DNA of 64,000 nucleotides from Omphalotus guepiniiformis (lineage: Eukaryota; Basidiomycota; Agaricomycetes; Agaricales; Omphalotaceae), in the NCBI GenBank assembly GCA_028554645.1, contig JAQOOI010000031.1, forward strand, positions 62,001 to 126,000, read 5' to 3'. A program made the position numbers and the translations under genes. This document shows positions 12,620 to 24,929 of this stretch, piece by piece. The notes beneath the pieces are model-generated. The model saw nothing but the letters and a program-made list of their open reading frames with translations, did no database searches and was not told where the DNA came from. Position 1 is the first letter of the stretch. The number at the start of each line of letters is the position of its first letter.

Positions 12620-13147
12620 GGGCATATCAGCAATGGCTTTTTTTGAGTTTTCGGACTTCTCCGAGAAAATTCGCTTAAGCCTCACTGAAAAAGAGTGACA
12701 CAAAAGTCACCATGTGACACCGGACCTCACCGGACCGACTGTGACGCGACAGGTCCAGCAACGATTCGGAGGCCTTGATGAAGGCCGTAACACTCAACGT
12801 CGACGCCAGTTGGCGCAAGGTTTCTTACTGCTGCCCTCCCGATACTACTGATTTACCTCTATCTCTTCGACATTCCACTCAATACCAGATTTGGATTATA
12901 TGGAGGGAAATAGGAATGACCAGAAATTATTAGTCATTATGACCTTAGAATTACAAGATTCAAATGAAGCCAAGACCAGAGACAGAGGGAAATGCGAAAG
13001 GAACAGGGAGGACGCGACTGGGACGCGACGAAGAGAGGCTAGCAGAGGCTTGTGTCACACAGGTGACAGCGAGTGACAAAATCGCTTAGAACCCGCTTAG
13101 CAAAATTTGCTAAGCGTATAGCTCCGAAGGCCGTTGCTGATATACCC
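12620..13147. mobile_element. MITE-like element, about 528 bp, TA target duplication
   Basis: The left end reads GGGCATATCAGCAATGGC and the reverse complement of the right end reads GGGTATATCAGCAACGGC, which is 16 of 18 matching. The termini are flanked directly by TA on both sides (12618-12619 and 13148-13149), the target duplication of Tc1/mariner-type elements. Inside are further inverted pieces: a 23-nt palindrome centred on AAAATTT at 13094-13116, CGCTTA motifs near both ends, and TGTGACAC/TGTCACAC-like motifs. No transposase ORF is present, so it would be a non-autonomous element. Confidence 0.75.
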
Positions 13148-15328
13148 TATTTCGATTAAGGATTACTAATTAGTAAGGGCGATATGTTTTTCTCGTAACT
13201 CAAACGTCATACGAGGCGAGACGAGAACTTCCGCAAAACAAAAACAAAAACGAAAGTTACAATCTGTTACAAAATTCAAAAATTCAAAAACAAGGAAGGC
13301 ATTTGGAAATTCGAAAATTGAAACGCAGCTAAGTACGTATTCTCTCATATTCTGACTTGATGACAAAAGCATGCTTGGCAGGAACGTCCCCGCGATTTGC
13401 GAACGGTTTGCGGATTGGCCGCATATATGCATAATGATGTACGCTCATGTACTTACTGTGACAGAAAAGCGCCGTCAGAGACGCTCGAGCCTCCGAGCGT
13501 CATCAGTATCATACCTTCGACAGCATCGGACATACAGTAAGTAAGTACGGGATGCCGTCCACTGTCTCCGGGTTCCTACATATCGTAGTATGGCATACAC
13601 TGATACAGTACAGTACTTCATATGTTCAAATAAAACTCCAATTAGATAACTCGTGTTCGCATCCATCCATCCATCCATCCTAATCGCGACGCGCACCACC
13701 GTCAAATTCGGACCTCGGAAGCTCCATAGAGCCACCTTCTACTCAATTCTCATGTCAAGGCCTCCTTACCACCTCAAGTCTTACCATACACTCGCCCACA
13801 CCCACACTCGAAACGAAACGAAGTTCCATCTGTACATATTGTATATCTTCGAATTCGTTCACCAACGTACGTTATCGCGCATGGTCCAATGAACGTCACG
13901 GTCCGTTCGTGTAGACTCGTCGAGTTGTACGTATACGAATAAATATGTATTACGATGCTATGATTGATCCACACCCAAACCCAAACCCAAACCATGAACA
14001 AAAGTGTCAAGAAACAAGAAACAAGAAACAAGAAACATAACAACGAATGATGAACTCTGGAGGCAAATGTCGAATGTTGAATGTCAAGAAGATAGGGGGA
14101 ATAGCGATATCGATAGAAATCTGGATACTTAGGTACCGCTACCGGTAATGGGTAGTTTAACCATCCACCTTTCAACCCCCCACACACCGACCGACCGACC
14201 GACCGACCGACCGAACGACTGAACAAACGAACGAACGAACGCGCAAAACCAATCCCACCAAAACTAACGAAGGATCGCAAAAAAGAATGGGCCTGGAAGG
14301 AAGGGAGAAAAACTGCTGCGAAAGGCGAAGTAAAGGTAATATAAATATATGCAAGTCGTTCACGAAAGAAAGCAAACAAGGTCCGGAAGATCGGAAGCAA
14401 AAACGATTATTTTAAACGAGGATGGGATATGGATATGCGAACCACAGGGGCAACTGTAATAAGTAGAAACGTCCGTCCGTCGTCGACACTCCACAATCGA
14501 GGTCCCTTGGATTTAATTGATTTGGATTTGGAATTGGAATTCATAAAAAAGGGGACACTACGAGTCGTGCTGAGATCTGCCGAGGCACGACCAACAAAGT
14601 GACCTGACCAGGACCTGACCTAAGGTGCCGATGAAGGTCAATTCCAAGGACTCGAGCACGGTAGATAAGTACCAAAAGAGCGATTCATGAATCCGACCAA
14701 ACAAGAGACAGCTCCGAGTACACGAAAACGACATAAGGTAATTCAGACGATAGATAGATAAACAAACAGGGGGTGGGTGCTTCAAAAAGGGGGAGGAGTC
14801 AGAAAAAGGAGGAAGAGGAGGGAAAATCGTCAAAACGCAACACTTTATCTGTCCTACGTGCGTGTGTGTTCAAACGAAAGTGGGATTTCAAAACGAAAGG
14901 CAACAAAACACAGATGTGAAAAGGAGAAGAAGAAAGAAGAAGAAAAAGGAGGTCCTGTGAGTTGTAGGTCGGAAGGTATAAACACAGTAGCAATATACGA
15001 TGATGATGATAAGTGTGGTCCGCATGAAAAAGAAGAGTTCAACGGATGGGAACTCCTTTCATTGATTATCCTATCCCATTATAACCCAATTCTACACCCT
15101 ATGCGCTCGCTCGCCCTCCAGGGCGCCCACCCAATGTGCCATTTCTATTTTAGAGATTAGACAGAAAAAAAAAATAAGAACTCCGCTCCCTCCTTCACTC
15201 AGGGGGAACCCTCGACGCCGCCTACCACCGCGCCGTACCCAAGAAACGGGGCTCTCCTGGTCTGTAGATCATGTAAAACCACATGACGAACAGAAAGACA
15301 AGCAAGAGCGACATCGATAGTCAGCAGA
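13148..15328. other. gene-poor region with microsatellites
   Basis: No convincing gene is seen. Repeats include (CATC)n near 13660-13680, CCAAAC repeats near 13974-13994, AAGAAAC repeats near 14010-14037, (ACCG)n then (AACG)n at 14187-14241, and a GAAGAAGAAAGAAGAAG stretch near 14925-14950. The 208-aa minus-strand ORF at 13774-14400 is made of translated repeats and is not a gene in my judgement. Confidence 0.5.
14187..14241. repeat. tetranucleotide microsatellite (ACCG)n/(AACG)n
   Basis: Six to seven consecutive ACCG units are followed by AACGACTGAACAA and three AACG units. A similar tetranucleotide tract (ACTG, then CGGT/TTCG units) occurs at 56465-56550. Confidence 0.85.
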
Positions 15329-16062
15329 CTACCACAATGTCCACGCTGCCCCAAGAACACATCCAAACAAGGCAGTCGCTAACCCTGCAACGTGACCTCC
15401 CATTATATTTAATGGTAATGGGGAGTCATTTGATGAAGCAGGTAAGGTAGTGAAAAATGCCTGTGTCGGATTCGGTGAACCGCTGGCACTGACAGTCGCT
15501 GCGGAGGGATTCGGTGAGGGTTGTGTAGCGTTGGGCGACGTTGAGGAGGGTAGGATAGTAAAACGGCTAGAGGTGGCGTACATCGTGCCTGGAGTGGAGT
15601 TGAGGAAGAGGAGGAAATAATCATCGGCGGGAGGGATATCTTGCAAGTAAATGTTAAGAGCTGCCGTTTGTCCCTTCCCGCACGGAACTAAACATCTACT
15701 TTAGAAAATGTCGCGAGAAAGTATTCGAGATGAAATACTCACCATTCCTGGCTACGAAAATGAGCCCGTCATCAGAAAGCCGTGCTATCTCTACATCGAA
15801 TCCATCTATCCCGTCATCTAATCCTTTGACCCATGTAACCAAGTTTGCTGCACCATTCTGCCATTGGGTAGATGAAGACGGCTCCGTTATTATGAAATAC
15901 GATGAACAGAGCAACCCACGGATCAGCGCTTGTTCATATAGAAGAATGCACGAGGCTTAAAAAAGAGCAAGGGAATGACACATACGATGATACTTGAGCA
16001 GCGAGGCATGCAAGAACAACGCATATACTAGCACGAGCCGGTAAAAATCTTGACAACAACAT
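15329..16062 (-). CDS. Kre9/Knh1-like Ser/Thr-rich GPI-anchored secreted protein
   Basis: From ATG 16062 the first exon encodes a signal peptide, MLLSRFLPARASICVVLACL then AAQVSS, and ends at a GTATGT donor. The next exon reads YFIITEPSSSTQWQNGAANL followed by VTWVKGLDDGIDGFDVEIAR, the conserved start of the Kre9/Knh1 (Ser-Thr-rich GPI-anchored) domain. A third exon carries DIPPADDYFLLFLNSTPGTM, a spacer rich in S, T, P and N, and a hydrophobic C-terminus (VAGLATALFGCVLGAAWTLW) that fits a GPI-attachment signal. Proteins of this family sit at the outer membrane face or cell wall and some are linked to beta-glucan assembly. The specific role here is not known. The size (about 200 aa) is normal for agaricomycete members. 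Confidence 0.8.
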
Positions 16063-19000
16063 TGTATCCAAAAAAAACTTTGCAGCAGGAAAGATTTGTG
16101 AATTAGGGTCCTTGTCTGTTGTGTAGAGACCGTCGTTCGGAGAGGCCGTATAAAGAGGGATGGATAATGGGCGTGAAAAAGCGGGCGACTGGGTTAGAGG
16201 TGAAAAGGAAGGGAATTAAAACGAGGATCGTGGACGTTGAAAGAGACGTTGGGCGCTGATGATGGTGGTTAGAGAGCACGGGTCCAGGACAATGCTGACA
16301 AGGGGCACTAGTTTACATTTATTTGCGGTGGCTGGCTGCCCTGAAGGCTGAAGCAGCCGAATTTCCGATCCAGTTTTCGCCGGTCGGCCAAAGTTGCCCT
16401 TGATTTTCTTACACGAGCCTTTGCCTATCTTTTGGTTCAATTTTGCAACTTGTATTTGTTATTCCTTCCTGAATCTTCGTGAGTTCAATTCTCTCCTTCA
16501 TATCTCACAAACTTCCTGAAAGTTATAACTTGTTTAGAAGAAATCATTCCTGATGGATACATGACTGTTGACAGTCTCCAGATCGGGGTTATATGCCCGT
16601 CACTGGCACCCGTCGCCGCACGACATATATATTACACTCATATGACCGGACCGTTGCGCACGGCACTGGCTCCTACTCCTACAATGCGAATATCTTCCGA
16701 GGAACATGGCCCCAGTCGGCAGTGAAACATGGGATGGGATAGGCGGATATGTTTTGATAACACGGTAGTGGCTAAGCCAGAAGATCATTCATGTGGCGAT
16801 AAGGTTGGGGTTTTGGTCTCCACATTCACGTTTACCTCCACACTGGGGAGGAGGGAACAGTGCTTCACGCGCACGGTTTACGAATGTAGGTCCAGGCAAG
16901 ACGAGATCGATACTGGTTGCGACGGCTCCGAATTGCCTTTCACAGCCTTTCACAAGGTACCCGTTGCATTGACAATCCGTATTGCTCATATGTTCATCGT
17001 CACGTCGGGGAGAAACCTTCCATTGCTACACCGTCTGCTTCACATAGGTATCCACACAACATACATCTCTTGTTGATGTGCCTAGTGCATGACCCTTCTC
17101 GAAGGGCGACCATCACGTCTTCGTGAGCACCACGAACGACCTCGACGTGAAGACGTGGTACTCGGAAAACGATATCGGGTTGGACCATCAACCAGTATAG
17201 CTGAACGGAAGGAATAGGTACAGCCATGTCCGGAGAACTGGTCAAGGGCCTGTCTTACAGGTCCTAGTCAAACAATGCCCCCGTACCTACCACCAGCCTC
17301 GAACACCATTCCCATCGCGAAATTCTAGAACCAGTACACCAGTTCCGCCTGCACATCTTTCATCTCGCACAGCAAACTTCGTCTAGGCCATCCCGTCGAG
17401 TTTTTCGCCATCCATCCCCATCGCGAAGAACATCTTCCCCGTTCCAACTCCAATACACTCTCCAACTTGTACTTGTACTTGTAGCCGACCCGGCTTTGAT
17501 ACGACCGCAAGATCCTTTAAGTACATACGGGTACACGACGGATACCAATGACCATCAACGATTCCGGATAGCCTTTTTCCTACGTCGCTCCGGATCCGTA
17601 ATCGACAGATCATCATGATGAAGCAAAGTTTCTTGAAGTTTGAAGTGTACGAGTTGTGGAATCAAGAAGAGAGGTCCGATTGAGATGTTTGATTGCGTTC
17701 AAACTGAACAGGTGAGTTGGCTTTCTTCACTTTTCAAGAGAGCGATACCCATGTCTGACGCATATACTCACCCACGCGGCAGTGCGACTCCAAGTCGATA
17801 GGGGTGACCGTATTTTTCCCACGTGGCAAAACCGAAGAACTTTGACAGTCCAATGAATTCCGGATACCAACATTCAGAACATAAGTATAACGAAGAACTC
17901 GAAAGGAATACGGAATGTCAGGAAATGAGAAAATCATACCGCGTTACGGAGGAGGAGGAAGAGGAGTTTAAACCTGAAACTCCGCGTGCTGATTATCCAG
18001 TACCGGCAGGTCGAAGCCGATAAACCGACAACCTGAGCCGGGGCGGCCTTCCAACCCCTCTCCGTCAACAGTGGCACCACGACACCATCAATCACCACCC
18101 TACCCTGCACTGCGATTCTTCTCCCCAAACTTCATCAAACCATTGAAGAACCCATTCGCGATACGTACGAAGTTATGTAGGGAAAAGCAAGAGCAAGCGG
18201 TCCCGGTCGAGACTGAGGACTCGAGAGAGCTGAATTCTGTTGAATCTCATTGGTTGTCGGTTGTCTGAATAATGGTCAGGGCAGGCAGACGGGGTGAGTT
18301 CACAGGGTCCTTTCAAGTTTCATGAATTAATATAAGTGTTTTTCGTGCACAGTACATAAGCTGCTAAACTCGACGGGCCATGCGAGATGCCTGTCACGCC
18401 ACTTATGTTTACAGTCCTAGTTTCGGACTTGACACCAGCTTGACACTGACAGAATTCATTCATGCTTCGAGCCATGTACTAACTGTGTACAAGGCGCTAC
18501 AAGGCGCTACATATATCGCAAAGTTTTGCATTCCTTTCATATCTTTCTCAGCTTACGAGCGGCAGGCCAAGGAGCACTCACTGCAAATAAGACAGTCATC
18601 TTGACGCTCTGTACATGTGAGTTCCTGACCTATGACACATACCATTTGAAGTTCAAACGTTCAAGTTCTTCCCGCCAGAATCCTAACGAGACCTGGTTCA
18701 GGGACATATCACTAACAAACTAACAAATGAACGTCGGAATACAGACGGAGCCGATATATCGGCCTTCATCGCTAGATGTTCAGCCAATCACAATCCTCAT
18801 ATCTTCTGGTCACTTTGTCTTTAATAACGCCCCCAGACGCGAACAAGACAGGCACGATGAAGGGCGACATACAGTACATAGCGGAGCGGATACCATGTTT
18901 GTATGAGTGCTGACGGCACCCGAAGTTTTAGTTTAGGAACGCACTGCATGGGGTCGCGTATATAAGAAAGTAAGTAAATCAACCGTCTTAAAGGAGCTCA

Positions 19001-19081
19001 TCGACCATCTCTGAAGCACGCACGTCGCACTTGTCTGCGCTAGTATCTTCTCTTTTTGTTTTCAAAAACTCGAGTAGTAAG
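16063..19081. other. 3-kb stretch without a recognisable gene
   Basis: Many short ORFs overlap here (for example 16729-17076 and 17823-18023), but none shows a conserved domain or a chain of exons that I can support. A TATATAAG sequence near 18957-18966 lies about 120 bp before the DUF2235 start codon and could be its TATA box. Confidence 0.5.
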
Positions 19082-21223
19082 ATGTCAGTCACAGAAGACT
19101 TGGTTCCTCCTCTCGACTCTAGTTCTCCACGTACAGTCATCTTCTTATTCGACGGAACAGGGGATAAGTACGTCGTGTTTTGATCTTTGCTCCCGCGCGC
19201 GGGATTGACATTCCTTGTCCTCCCCGATCTTCAGGATTGACAACGACGTACGTCTTATATTCCACTCAAACTCACATGAGGGTATTCTTTTAACAATGGA
19301 GATTCTTCACAAGTGCACCAATATCGTGGATTTCGGAAAAACGCTCTACAAGCACCCTTTTGATAATATCAAGCAAGAATCCAATTACCCGAAGGACCAT
19401 CCGAATGTGATAGAAGGTTTGAGAAAACAGAAACAAGTCGTTCTCTACAGGGTTCGTACCCAGTGATCTCTGTCTTGACCTACACGCTCACGAGTCATTC
19501 TCGTTCAGCCCGGTATTGGAACCTGGCGTCCATCTACTGCTGAAAATGTCATTCCATTGTATGGTAAAGCGTCGAAAGTGAGTGAATAAGTTCTTTAGGA
19601 TAAGCAAATGCGACGAACTGATACTCGCTTTCTTTCTGTAGATATATGATAAAGCTCTTGCCAACAACTTCCACGACCATGTCTTGGGTACGCTGATTGT
19701 TGTTCTTCTATTCCATTTCACGCGATCTAATACAATACCTTTCCAGATGCTTACATGGAATTGATGGAGCTTTGTGCGTGGTCCACTGCTTTAATCCATA
19801 GAATTACCCCGTTTACCCCGGTCATTTGGCCTTTCAACAGATCAAGAGGGTGATAAACTCTGCTTCTTCGGTGAGTATAACCACAAATATTCAATGTTAT
19901 CTTTCTCCTAAGATTATTCCCTTGCAGGATTCTCTCGAGGAGCCTACACAGCCCGCGCGTGAGTGATATAATCCTTCCAGTTATCCCATAGTATTCCTAG
20001 CTTACCGTGCCTTACATACCCAGTCTCGCGGGTATGATAGCAATGTTCGGTCTCCTCCCATCAGGCAGCAAAGAGACCAAACGCATTCGGGAGCAATACT
20101 TTGCACAGGACAATGCAGTCTGGACTGAAGAAACAAGAAAAGCGTTCAGAGAAAAGATCCGACAATTTCGGGTAGATAACCCTGACTCACGCGATGTTTT
20201 TATTGAATTTCTGGGCGTTTGGTATGTATGTCAGTTCTCAATTGAGGAGAGTCAGTATGAACTGTTCGAAATAGGGATACGGTGAACTCTGTAGGCATCT
20301 TTAGCGGTCTGAGGCTACCTTATACTGCTTCGAATTGGCGCGTTCGAAAGTTTAGACACGCTGTAGCTCTTGATGAGAGACGGGCTCGATTCGATCGTTC
20401 AATGTGGAGTAGGCAAAAGATGGACAGCGATCCAGCAAAGAAGCCTACCACGGATGTTCTGGAGGTGTGGTTCGCAGGAGTTCATTGTGGTATGCATTTC
20501 GACCTATCTCACCCAACGGATCATTTAGCAGCTCACCCTTTTTCTATCCACAGACGTCGGTGGAGGATCCGGTAAGTTCATTGACCACCTACTTCGACTA
20601 AGGATTCACACGTAAACCTAGTTCAAAACGGTACCATGCCAAACCTTGCCAACATACCGTTACGCTGGATGATTAGGGAATGTTTCAAGACAGAAACAGG
20701 CATTCTATTTCGACGTGACCGTGAACGCGACGGTATCGAGAAATTCGGTCTAAAATCCTCCCATCTCTACCCTCACGTACATCCACGACCTAGTGCTGCT
20801 CCACTCAGACCGACCGATGCGATACAAACCCCTAAAATTCCTGGATGGTTCAGTGGCTGGCGCCCTGACTCATCACCCAAAGAAACCTACCCCCACCTAT
20901 CCGAGGAGGAGCACGACCGCCAAGACGCCCTCGCGCCTATATATGATAGGCTCGAAATCGATTGGCTAACATGGTATCCGCTCGAAATGTGGGCGTTCAA
21001 GAAATGGGACCCAGTCAAGCACGAAAACTCTAGAGTTCGGAATTGGTGGCGTGGGAGGGAAATTCATGTTACGAACACGGAGCCAAAAGCATGGAAAATT
21101 CAAGTTCATCGTACAGTGAAAACGCGGATGTTGGCGCCTTCTGGGGAGAAGTATGTGCCCAAGGCAACTCTGGGTGACCAGACTTTCTCTATTGACTCCG
21201 AACATATCGAGTGGGTAGATTAG
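19082..21223 (+). CDS. DUF2235 (Tle1-like phospholipase fold) alpha/beta hydrolase
   Basis: From ATG 19082 the first exon reads MSVTEDLVPPLDSSSPRTVI then FLFDGTGDK, with the FDGTG signature at the start of DUF2235. Short exons follow: a region with YRVRPGIGTW, the piece KIYDKALANNFHDHVL, DAYMELMELYQEGDKLCFFG and FSRGAYTARALAGMIAMFGL. The G-F-S-R-G motif supplies the nucleophile Ser, and the AYTAR extension is diagnostic of the family. Later exons contain VFIEFLGVWDTVNSVGIFSG, VWFAGVHCDVGGGS (probable catalytic Asp/His region) and NIPLRWMIRE. The long last exon (20636-21223) ends IEWVD. Fungal DUF2235 proteins are mostly uncharacterised; bacterial relatives are Tle1 phospholipases. Substrate and location are unknown, and no signal peptide is seen. 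Confidence 0.85.
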
Positions 21224-21431
21224 GAACTGGACTGGATGGACCAAGGAAGTGAGGCGAAGTTCATACTACGTTTTGATTGTTCATGTGTGATACTAGGATA
21301 CAACATGGGCTAATGGACATTTATTGGGTCTTTGTAGAGTACACACGAGAGAGAGAAGAAAATACACAAAGGAAAAAAAGCGCGACTGATGAACGATACC
21401 AACACCAATGCAAAACGACAAAAACGAAGCA

Positions 21432-22506
21432 CTACGCTTCATCGATCCTCCACCACACGCCAGTCGTCACGCCTCCCTCAGGTTGCAACCTGGTCCATGA
21501 ACATCCAGGAGTACGCGTCCAGTTCGTGTGCGGCGCAATTTTCTCCATAAGACCGATAAGAGTCGTCTCATTCGCTCCGACGGATGGACGCCTCCATCCT
21601 TCTTCGATAGGGAGACGTTCTTCCCGGAAGAATATCTGCACAAACCTGCGGCAAAGATATACATAAGCATCAGCACACATACAATGACGATAGGCAATAT
21701 ACCTTTTATCCGCCTCACCACTAACGGCATCACCCATGGCACTCAGGTACAAACTGGACTCCAACAAACTCGATGCAAACTCCTTGACCGTATGCGTCGC
21801 GTTCGGATTCACCTTCTTTGCTTCCTCCAACCTCTTTCGTATCGCTTTTCCTGCCGACTGTGTATCGTAGTAGTCCGAGCTCATGGTGAGACAATCAGAT
21901 GGGGCGAAGGTAGACTCGAAAATGGATTCGTTAAAGTTGAGGTTGTCGCCTAGAACGTGGTCAGAGCGGGATAAAGAGGCATCGTGCTCAATTGTTCCGT
22001 GCCTTCGGTAGAAAGTGAGTTATGTTCTGTGGGTGTGGAAGGAAAGGTACAAACAGTTTAAGATCGTCCAAAGTGAAGCTATCAGGTGCGTCAGTGGTGA
22101 GAAGACCCAACTTGATCGCCAGTACCGCAAGGCGATTTGGCTGCTGATTAAACGCTCCTGCACCACACAAATTAGATCAGACTTAGTCTTCCAACGAAAT
22201 ATAATCACGAACTATCAATTGCGTGCAAAACCATTCGAGTTCGAATCCCACGACCATCTCTGGGCAGGAAACCGTGATTGGCGAGTCTTCAAGAGGAGAT
22301 GAATGTTAAAACGTTAAGGGCGAGCACAACACATACGTATTCAAGCCCGGACAAGGACTTCTTAGGTCGCTAGGACCAGGAGGTATGTATTGATGAGAGC
22401 TCCAGTCGATGAGAGAGTGAGCGTCCTGGGAGAGAGGCCATTGCTGTTGCATGTTGGCAATGACATTGACGCTGAAGTATACAGCGGCGAAAAGGAGAGC
22501 GTGCAT
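21432..22506 (-). CDS. short-type unspecific peroxygenase / chloroperoxidase-like heme-thiolate peroxidase
   Basis: The start at 22506 gives a secretory N-terminus (MHALLFAAVYFSVNVIAN). It is followed by WSSHQYIPPGPSDLRSPCPG and LNT, containing the Pro-Cys-Pro heme-thiolate ligand motif. The next exon reads LANHGFLPRDGRGI, the usual sequence after the ligand loop. Then come AFNQQPNRLAVLAIKLGLLT and TDAPDSFTLDDLKL. The following exon has EHDASLSRSDHVLGDNLNFN, where Glu-His-Asp is the motif typical of short peroxygenases (long ones have EGD). The C-terminal exons give FVQIFFREERLPIEEGW and end GVWWRIDEA at 21432. The size, near 260-270 aa, fits short UPOs. These secreted enzymes use H2O2 to oxygenate or halogenate aromatic and aliphatic substrates. 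All hallmark residues appear intact. Confidence 0.87.
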
Positions 22507-22971
22507 GGTGGGACGAGAGAGAGTATGGAAGGAGGAAAAGACGGTGAGATGACGTTATATATGCGGGGCTACATAATCAACATGCTGTATATGGAAAGTC
22601 ATTAACTTTTCCTGGCGGGAGGTACTGTAAAAGATTATAAGTAACGTGTATGGAAGAGAAGCAAACGGTATACACATACCTCAGTCGGTCTCACAGATAG
22701 TGGGAATCCACCTCAATCGTTCCAATGAACGGCGAACTACTATATGTGGCCGATTATAACAAAGAAATCAAATACGTATCGAAGGGTTTAAATAGAGAAG
22801 ACCGGTGAAGAGAGGGAGGTAATGAAACAGAAAAGTCGTGTATTTATGATAGAAGAAATTGGTAGTAAGTCACATTTATGAAATCAAAAGAATGAAGGCT
22901 GAAAGGTATACGAAGAGTCACCCTGATACTTTCAACACCTATACAAGATACTCGATGTACTGAACAAAGAC
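22507..22971. other. intergenic between peroxygenase and terpene synthase
   Basis: This is the promoter side of the peroxygenase gene and the 3' side of the terpene synthase gene, both on the minus strand. A TATATATGCG near 22555-22565 lies about 50 bp upstream of the peroxygenase start. No gene is seen. Confidence 0.45.
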
Positions 22972-24075
22972 TCAACTCTCAATGAACGGAATTGTAACTA
23001 GATCCGCAAGCATATACCTAGGAGAGTCTATATGAAACTGCACAAATCCGATACGAAAAGCATCATATGCATCCAACAGAACCTTCTGATCAGCGAGGAT
23101 ATCTCTGATGTTTGCATTTGCAGCAGCTGCTTCATCAGCGAGTTGCTGTACGACCTGGTATTTTGATGATTTGGGTTGAGTTTGAGCCAAGATGGAAACA
23201 AGGTTCTCTGTTTCTCCGGCTATATCTTCTTTGTAGAATGACAAGACATCATTGATGATAGAATTTCGGGGGTCAGTGGGTGGTGTATGCCAGATCTAGA
23301 GGGGACAAACGAATATAACTTACTTGACGTAGTTCGCATAAGTGTATAAATCCGGGAAACACTGGATATATGCAGTGAAAGGAACCTCAGATGGGAACAC
23401 AAACGCAGCAAAAGCTTCAGGAATTCCAGACATGTTCCGACACAGATGTGCAAAATTCCTAGAATGTTCCGCTAGCTGAAATTCCCCCCGCACATTCAGC
23501 TTCGCTTCACAAATCACAACTGAACAAGTATGTAGAAGGAAACTCGCCTTTATAGACTGCAGCCCCTGATCAAGAGAAAGCGAAGTAACAAAGTTGAGAG
23601 CAGAGGTTACGATCATATTCGAGCTGAGCATAGTAAAATATTTCGACGTGGACCGTAAAAGACCCGCAACCGCATCAAGGATAGGTTCTCCCTGAGGTTC
23701 ATTCTGAATGAACCGTTCATTAAAACCGCACATGACTTCGACATTCTTAGGAAAGATGTCGTCTAGACATACGAGAAGTGCAGTGAAGAGCGCAACGTAT
23801 ACGCGGGTGGGTGTATGCGTTAGATGGGCATATCCAGTAGAAGCCATCCTCACACCTAATGTCAGATATGGATCGAAAGATGATACGAGCGATGGTAGGT
23901 TTTCGAGGGTCACTGATGCGCTGGATTTAAAGTAATCATCTATCAAGACGTTGAGACACTCTTGACGGAAGTGTGGATCCAGATCAGGGGATCCTCGTTT
24001 GAGTGGGATCTGGCATTGAGAGAGGAAATTCTGCACGATCTCTCGAGTGATGTGCGAGTTTGATTCCCCCGGCAT
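22972..24075 (-). CDS. TRI5-type (trichodiene-synthase-like) sesquiterpene synthase, probable splice defect
   Basis: ATG 24075 opens a 250-codon exon: MPGESNSHITREIVQNFLSQ, then STGYAHLTHTPTRVYVALFT and ALLVCLDDIFPKNVEVMCGF. The last contains the acidic metal-binding motif LDD in the position expected for TRI5-family cyclases. The exon ends IQCFPDLYTYANYV at a perfect donor (GTAAGT, 23323-23318). The second exon encodes NDVLSFYKEDIAGETENLVS, which is the NSE/DTE metal motif N-D-x-x-S-x-x-K-E, and ends at 22972. To join YVN to SIINDV the intron must end at CCCCGAAA, where the expected AG reads AA, directly after a good branch site (CTGAC). No other acceptor in reach restores frame. The family ionises farnesyl diphosphate to cyclic sesquiterpenes. 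If the acceptor is really lost, this copy is probably inactive. About 345 aa otherwise. Confidence 0.78.
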
Positions 24076-24929
24076 GACCTTTCAATAATCAGTACGAATC
24101 TGAAAGTGTAATGTCTCGGAATAGAATACGCACTTCAAGCTCAATTTGTACTTGCTCACTGGTCTGGAAAGTCATTGTTCTACCGGCTCTGTGAGTCAGT
24201 CCTACTTCGTACGGGAAGAGATTATATACCCCACCTTGTATGCCCCCTTTGTTTATGGAATGCTCCAAAAACCCATGCCATACCATACCATAAGGTCCTG
24301 TCAGTAGTTTCATAGAAATAGAAATATCATAATCAAGCAGAAACCAAGTTCCTCCCGTGCGGGCCGCCACCGTGACTTGCCATGAACATAAAGGCTGTCA
24401 AGTAGATAGAACTATCACTGACCTCTTCTTCCTTACAATTCCGCATTCCGCATTCCTAGATTACAGAGAGGTCCATATCTTCGTTCTAATCAAGTGGTCG
24501 GTCCTGTTTGGTGATATTAGTGAGTCGAAGAACAGAACCATACTACCTCTCCTCGCTTCCAGCGAAACCGGAGGATGCCAGTTCATTTCCTACTGGTTTC
24601 TCAGAGAGAATGATTTCAGCGATCTTGTGTATACAATAGCATTGTCACTGGTTCATGGAACACGCATGTTACCGGTAGCGGGAAGACCGCGGCAGGATGC
24701 GATCGCTCAGTACCTTCACCTGGGCCTGGGCCAAGCCAAATGAATTTGCAATATGTTCAAGACAATGAATTCCATCCTGTCAATCATCGGACAACTAACG
24801 AAACAAAGGGCGAGACGCGGGAACCACAAGGACCCACAGTGCGTGTGCCTCATACCAAACAACTCTCCAAGACAGCCATAGTATACTGACTGATCAATCT
24901 ATGTGTATTCTGCGACGGATGTCCAGCTT
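24076..24929. other. intergenic with one coding-like minus ORF
   Basis: A minus ORF at 24370-24089 (GTWFLLDYDISISMKLLTGP onward) has a protein-like composition. It ends close to a possible donor (GTGCGT) that could splice to an acceptor just before the terpene synthase start. It may be a 5' exon, a small separate gene, or chance. I recognise no family. The rest is featureless. Confidence 0.3.

Noticed and set aside
12891..13076. 61-aa ORF inside the MITE
   Set aside because: It is too short to be a transposase and is made of simple purine-rich sequence; the element is better read as non-autonomous.
13774..14400. 208-aa ORF on the minus strand
   Set aside because: Its sequence is a translation of CCGA/CGTT and CCCAAA tandem repeats (SVGRSVGRSV, VWVWVWVW) with no domain, so I treat it as chance.
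16729..17076. 115-aa ORF on the plus strand
   Set aside because: No domain, no signal peptide and no neighbouring exon in frame; other overlapping ORFs on both strands are of similar length.
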